A DNA stretch of 64,000 bases, taken from the NCBI GenBank assembly GCA_030762175.1, contig CM060835.1, positions 86,920,001 to 86,984,000 on the forward strand, in the 5' to 3' direction. Numbering within the stretch: position 1 is the stretch's first letter; every line of letters starts with the position of its first letter. Below, piece by piece: positions 51,801 through 57,800 of this stretch. The stretch comes from Metallyticus violacea (Eukaryota; Arthropoda; Insecta; Mantodea; Metallyticidae). Position numbers and translations under genes: made by a program. The notes beneath the pieces are model-generated. The model was not told the DNA's origin, did no database searches, and was given only the letters and a program-made list of their open reading frames with translations.

Positions 51801-54800
51801 AATAAATAATAATTACTTAAAAAGAAAGATTAAAAAATTTCTGACTGAATAGAGATATGTAGAAAAATGGTAGTCAAAAGTTTGTTTACTGTAACAACAA
51901 AAAGCTGCAAAAACTAGCAGAAAGAAGATCCAGGAAAAATGAGAGAAGAGCCACCATCTACTTCTACAGGAGAAGCTAAACAGGAAAACAACGATCAGGA
52001 GAAAACTCTATAGATGAAATTCACCTGAAAATATCTGCTGAAATCTACACTAAGACCTGCAAAATGGAAATGTACAATGAAAATGAGAATTTCTCTTCCA
52101 AAAATTTCCAGAATACTGATAAACAAGCGTATCTGTCAGGAATGTGGTACTGCCACGGGTGGCCGAGGTCGTTAAGGCATGGCAGGAGGCCTGGGGTTCA
52201 ACTCTACCAGGACCATCCTCCCTGACTGAGGTTTTTTTTTTCCAGGTTTTCCTCAGTCCTCACAAATGGCAAATGCCAGGGAGGTACCCTAAACTTAGGC
52301 CTGCAATACTCCTTTCCCAATTTATCATTCCATTTATCATCTGTGCCCACCGCCTGTGGTGCCTCAGTAATAAAAATGGGCGTTAAACACTATAAAAAAA
52401 ATTTAAAAAATTAAAAAGAGGGGAATGTAGCAGCAATTACACAAAAGCAAATTAATTGATAAGAGTCAAATTCAGTGAGAAATGAATAAAAATTGCAGAG
52501 TTAAGTGTAAAGGGGAATTACAGAAAACAAGAATTTTCTCGAGATTTATTTTGATAGTAAAAAAAAGCAAAACATTGTTTTTGATCAAAATGTGAACAAT
52601 AGGTCACATATAAACAGATGGAGGGCATTAAGTCTTAGTTGAAGAACTAGACAGTAAATATATCAGACATATTTTATTTTCTGAGTCAGCTAACGCAAAT
52701 TCTGCAATCCTTAAAACTTTGGAGAAGTATGCAGACTTTTAATATTTAATTGCCATGGGATACGATCATACTAATACTCTAGAAAAGGCATGATATCGCT
52801 TCTCAAGAATCATGTTGAAAGTCTAATGTGGTGCATTTGTGTCCTACATATTACTGAGCTACCTCTCAGACATATTTGTCAAATATAAACAAATTTTATC
52901 TGATATTGTATACTTGGATTTGAAAGAGCTTTCTTCAGACCACAAATATATGTTGGAAATATTTCAGGTTGTTGTAAACAGTAAGTGTGAGTCAACATTA
53001 GAAAACTGGTGCAATAGCATATGCATGATGGCTTAATACTGCGTACAAATTTTTATTTGGTTTTATAGATATTTCTACAGAGAATAGAATACCAACCTTG
53101 GTTGCTTTTGCTTCAAATCACTTAGCAAACAGTCCAATAATGTTGCAATGCCCATTTTTACTACTGAGGCATCACAGGCAAGCTGAATGATTACACGAGA
53201 TGAAATGATAAACCAGAAATGACTTTTGTTAAGGGCAGGAAGTTTTCCAGGCCTAAGTTTATGGCACCTCCCTGGCATTACTATTTATGAGGACTGAGGA
53301 AAATCTGGAAAATACCTCAGTCAGGAAAGAATGGTCCTGGTAGGAATTGAACCCCAGACCTCCAGCTCAAGGGTCTGTACCTTAAAAAACTCAGCCACCT
53401 TTGGCAGTATATAGTTAATCATGATACTCTACGAGTCTAAAAAAAAAGGTTGCCATCACTTTTCTTGCATACAAAATGGTTTAGCTTTTATGGTGTACTT
53501 TCACCTTTGCCAACTCACTCTTTTGACTACAGTTATGTCTCCGGGGTATTGTAGTGGATCCAAGTTTCATCTACAGTCACAAAATGACACCAGAAATCAA
53601 TTGGATTACGCTGCAACTTTTCCAAGCATGATTTTGAAATATCCTTCCTTGAGCTTCTTTGGTCTGGAGTCAACAAATGTGGCACCCAACATGCACTCAG
53701 CACTTAATATGCAGAAGTTCATGCAGGATATTATATGTTTACGGAATGTCGGAATCCACACAGTGAAACTTTTGTTAATCTTATTTTGATTTAAAGTAAA
53801 ACACTAAAAATCATGTCGTCACATTAAAACTCTCTTTAAGTTTCACAAACACACTTATAAAAGTAATTTTGGTACATTTCTCACATTGTCGTTTTGGTTC
53901 ACAATGAGAGGAATGTACCTCACGAAACATGTACCAAAATTACTTTTATAACTGTGTTTGTGAAACTTAAAGAGAGTTTTAATGTGACAACATGATTTTT
54001 AGTGTTTTACTTTAAATCAAAATAAGGATATTATATACCTGTTCATATGAGATGCCTACCATCTCAGCACAAATCTTAATGCGACAATCTTGGTATCACA
54101 ATACTATTGAATTTTATCAACCCTTTCTTCAGAAGAAACCTCCATCAAGCATTTGGAACATGCAGCATCTGCATTGCTCATATGGCCACAGTTAAATTAA
54201 TTTATTCAGTAATTGATTGCTGGTGCACAATCCCATGAACTTCCTTCAACTAGTTTCTACCTGGGCCATAGCCCACTCTTAAAAAAAAATGTTTTACCAC
54301 TGCACAAAGTTGTCTTAATCCATTTATGGAGCATATTATAACTGATCATGTTATATTTCCACAGATAGCTGCCACCAAAGAACTGGGATTGAATTTGTTT
54401 CAAAATTACATTTATTAATAGTAATGCCACTTAACAAAATGTTCTACCATTTCATTGAAATTTACCAGACTTATCAATCTGCCCTAGTATGCGAGCCTGA
54501 CTGACTGGAACACATATACTATCACGTAACCATCAATAACAGCCCATATAAAAATTGAATACCTACAGATAATGCTGAATGATGGAAACATACACAAAAT
54601 ATATATTTCTAGTTTCCCCTGTCACATACAAACTGTTTAATTAAATATTGTACTTACGAAGCTGTTGACAATGGAGTGGCAATATAACCTAAACTTAGGT
54701 ATTCATTTTTTACATTAAACTCCATTCACTTACAAAAAAGTAAGACGCATTTCGGGAGAATCTCTCCCATCTTCAGTTGCTCACTGAACTGCCGTTACTC

Positions 54801-57800
54801 GAAACTATGGCTGGACAAACAGATGTTCCTGTGGTGGTCTCTGTTGGTTGAAATAGGAAGTTGCTGAGCTCATCCATAGGAGGAAACTCGAAATTCATTA
54901 GGTTTTCCCTATTTTTTAATATTAAAATTTTTTTCCAAGTGGATAACTCCAATGGGTTGTGAAGATGTTTCAGCAGTTTAATTCCCAGTTTTATTTCATG
55001 GTTTTTGGTCCAAAAGTGAGGTGCTACTGCTGATTTATCCACCTGTTTAAACCAAATATTCCTAAAATGTTCTTTCCTCCGAATTTCCACATTTCTTTTT
55101 GTTTTGCCTATGTAGCTCTGTTCACAATCTGCACATTTTATTTCGTAAATTCCTGATTTCTGTTCTGTTGGTATGGAGTCTTTTACTGTGCAACCTAATA
55201 AATTCTTGGTGTTGTATCTGTTATTTGGGGCTAACATTATTCCATGTTCTTTGAAGATTTTCTTGAACTTGTTGTGGTAAATTGGATGATAGGTGAAACT
55301 TATGAATTTGTATTCTTCTTTTGCATTTTTCAGTGTGGAGATTTCCGTTATACCTTTTTGTCTTTTCTATTTATTGATAATTTTTATCACTGTGTCTTTG
55401 TTGAAACCATTGTTTATAGCTGTCTTTATTATTTGTTTGTATTCTATTTTGTACTCTGCTTCTGAGAGTATCACACAGAGTAATCCAGTACTACCCAGGC
55501 TTTATGCACTACCTAAAATACATAAAAATGATAATAGCATGAGTTTAATAATAAACAATATCAATTCACCCACATACCAGGTAGCAAAAAAATTGATCAA
55601 AGTCTTCAATTCTTTTAAGAGATTCCAAAGTTTGAGCATTAAAAATTCAGTTGATCTAGTCAAAAAAACTTGAAAATAACAGAATTACGGCTGGAGATAT
55701 AATGGTTTCATTTGATGTAAAAGCCTATAATCCCAAGCATACCTACAGAGAAACTCATGCTCATGCTAAAGAAATGGTTAACATCAATAAATTTAAAAAC
55801 AGAAGACTTATTAAAACTTACTAATGTGTGCATTAAACAAAACTACTTCAGCTTCAACAAAAAATATTACCTACAAGTTTCAGGCCTAGCCATGGGGAAA
55901 CCCTTTGTCACCTTTTCTAGCAGAATTATTCATGAGCTCATTTGAAATACACCTCACAAAAGCTTTCCCTTTAATTTTCAAGTCATGGTATAGGTATGTG
56001 GATGACATTTTTGTAATAATACCAAAGAAACACTTAATAATAGATCCCCTGAAACTTCTTAATTTGCAACATGAATTGATACAATTTACTATAGAAGAAG
56101 AAAGAAATAGGTGGCTACCATTTTTAGATTTATAAATTTTAAGAAATGGAGATTGTTTGAATTTTGGAATTTACAGAAAAGAAACACACACACAGAAAAC
56201 TACATAAAAAATGAGAGTTATACCCCATTTCACATAAATATGCAGTTTTTCACAGTTTGGCACACAGATTGATGAATATTCCACTCACAGAAGCAGAGTA
56301 CAAAATAGAATACAAACAAATATAATCAATGGTTTCAACAAAGACACAGTGATAAAAATTATCAATAAATATAAAAGACAAAAAGGGATCAGGGAAGTTT
56401 CTACACTGAAAAACACAAAAGAAGAATACAAATTCATAAGTTTCACCTACCATCCAATTTACCACAACAAGTTCAGGATAATCTTCAAAGAACATGGGAT
56501 AATGTTAGCCCCAAAGAACAGATACAACATCAAGAATTTATTAGGTTGCACAGTAAAAGACTACATACCAACAGAACAGAAATCAAGAATTTACGAAATA
56601 AAATGTGCGGACTGTGAACAGAGCTATGTACGCAAAACAAAAAGAAATTTGGAAATTTGGAGGAAAAAACATTTTAGGAATATTTGGTTTAAACAGGTGG
56701 ATAAATCACCAATAGCAGCTCACTTTTGGACCAAACTTTTTAACCAGATAAAAATAGTAGTAAGGTGCTTGAGCAGCACTCAAACAGCAACCATCTCTTC
56801 ATGGTGAGTTCTGGGATGTCACATTCTGTTTAATATTCAAATAATTACATTCAGTCATGTGATTATTTACTTTATACTCATAGCTTTGTTTTTAACTTAT
56901 AAAAATTGGATGAATATTACAGTCTGTAACATGTGAAGAAGTGCAAAGTAATTTAGAAATATTTTAAAATAAAATCACAAAATTTTAAAATCAATGTACC
57001 TCAGCGGCAAATGATCTGTAGAGATCAAATTTACATAATAGTGATCCCATAAAATAATTTTTAGATCCCAAATTAAGAAATTCCTGAAATTTGCATTTAT
57101 AGCTTTTAATATATGAGAGTTTTAACAGTGAAATGTGCAGATAACTAGTATATTTGGCTATGTATCACTCAAATTTCAGTTTCCAAACAATTACTTGAAC
57201 ATGCTTGGAAAGTAGTAAAACTTAAGTGATATTTAGCCAAATATAGAAGTTATTGTTTTTAGTGAACTTCAAAAGAATGTAGCTACTGTGGCTGTACCAT
57301 TTTAACGTCTTTTCAAAAAAAAACTCCATCAATTCTATCTACAAGGAAGCAAAAATGACAATGAAAAAATTGTGTGTATGTGTGTGTACGTATGTGTTGT
57401 GTGTGTGTATATATATATATATTTTTAAGGTTAGTGAAGCATGAAGAGTATTAGACGACAGATTTAATTCATGTGAGCTTCACTGTGTTAGTTCCATATG
57501 AAATTTTTTTTAAAGTTTTTACAATTTTTAAAAAATTTTAATTAGGTATTCATTTTTTTACACTAAACTCCATTTACTTACATAAAAGTAAGATGCGTTT
57601 TGGGAAAATCTTTCCCATCTTCAGTTGCTGACCGAATTCTCCCGAAATGCATCTTACTTTTATGTAAGTAAATGGAGTTAGTGTAAAAAATGAATACCTA
57701 AGTTTAAGATATATTACCACTCTATTATCAACAGCTTCGTAAGTACAATATTTATATACAGACTTATGAACTTCAAAATTATGGATATCAGATAACATTT

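Larger units (their letters stand above)
54650..56745. mobile_element. Composite PLE: inverted 3' end joined to an RT body
   Basis: The left part (54650-55480) is a PLE 3' end on the minus strand, with a tail hairpin (54743-54780: CTGAAGAT, GGGAGA-GAT-TCTCCC, GAAATGCGTC) and outer word AGGTATTCATTTTTTACATT. The right part (55480-56745) is the same family on the plus strand, running from RT into GIY-YIG and truncated near 56740. The two share about 450 bp as an inverted repeat (around 55000-55470 against 56285-56740). Confidence 0.85.

Noticed and set aside
55244..55465. Plus-strand frame rich in Phe and Tyr that could look like a membrane protein
   Set aside because: Antisense of the PLE connecting region.
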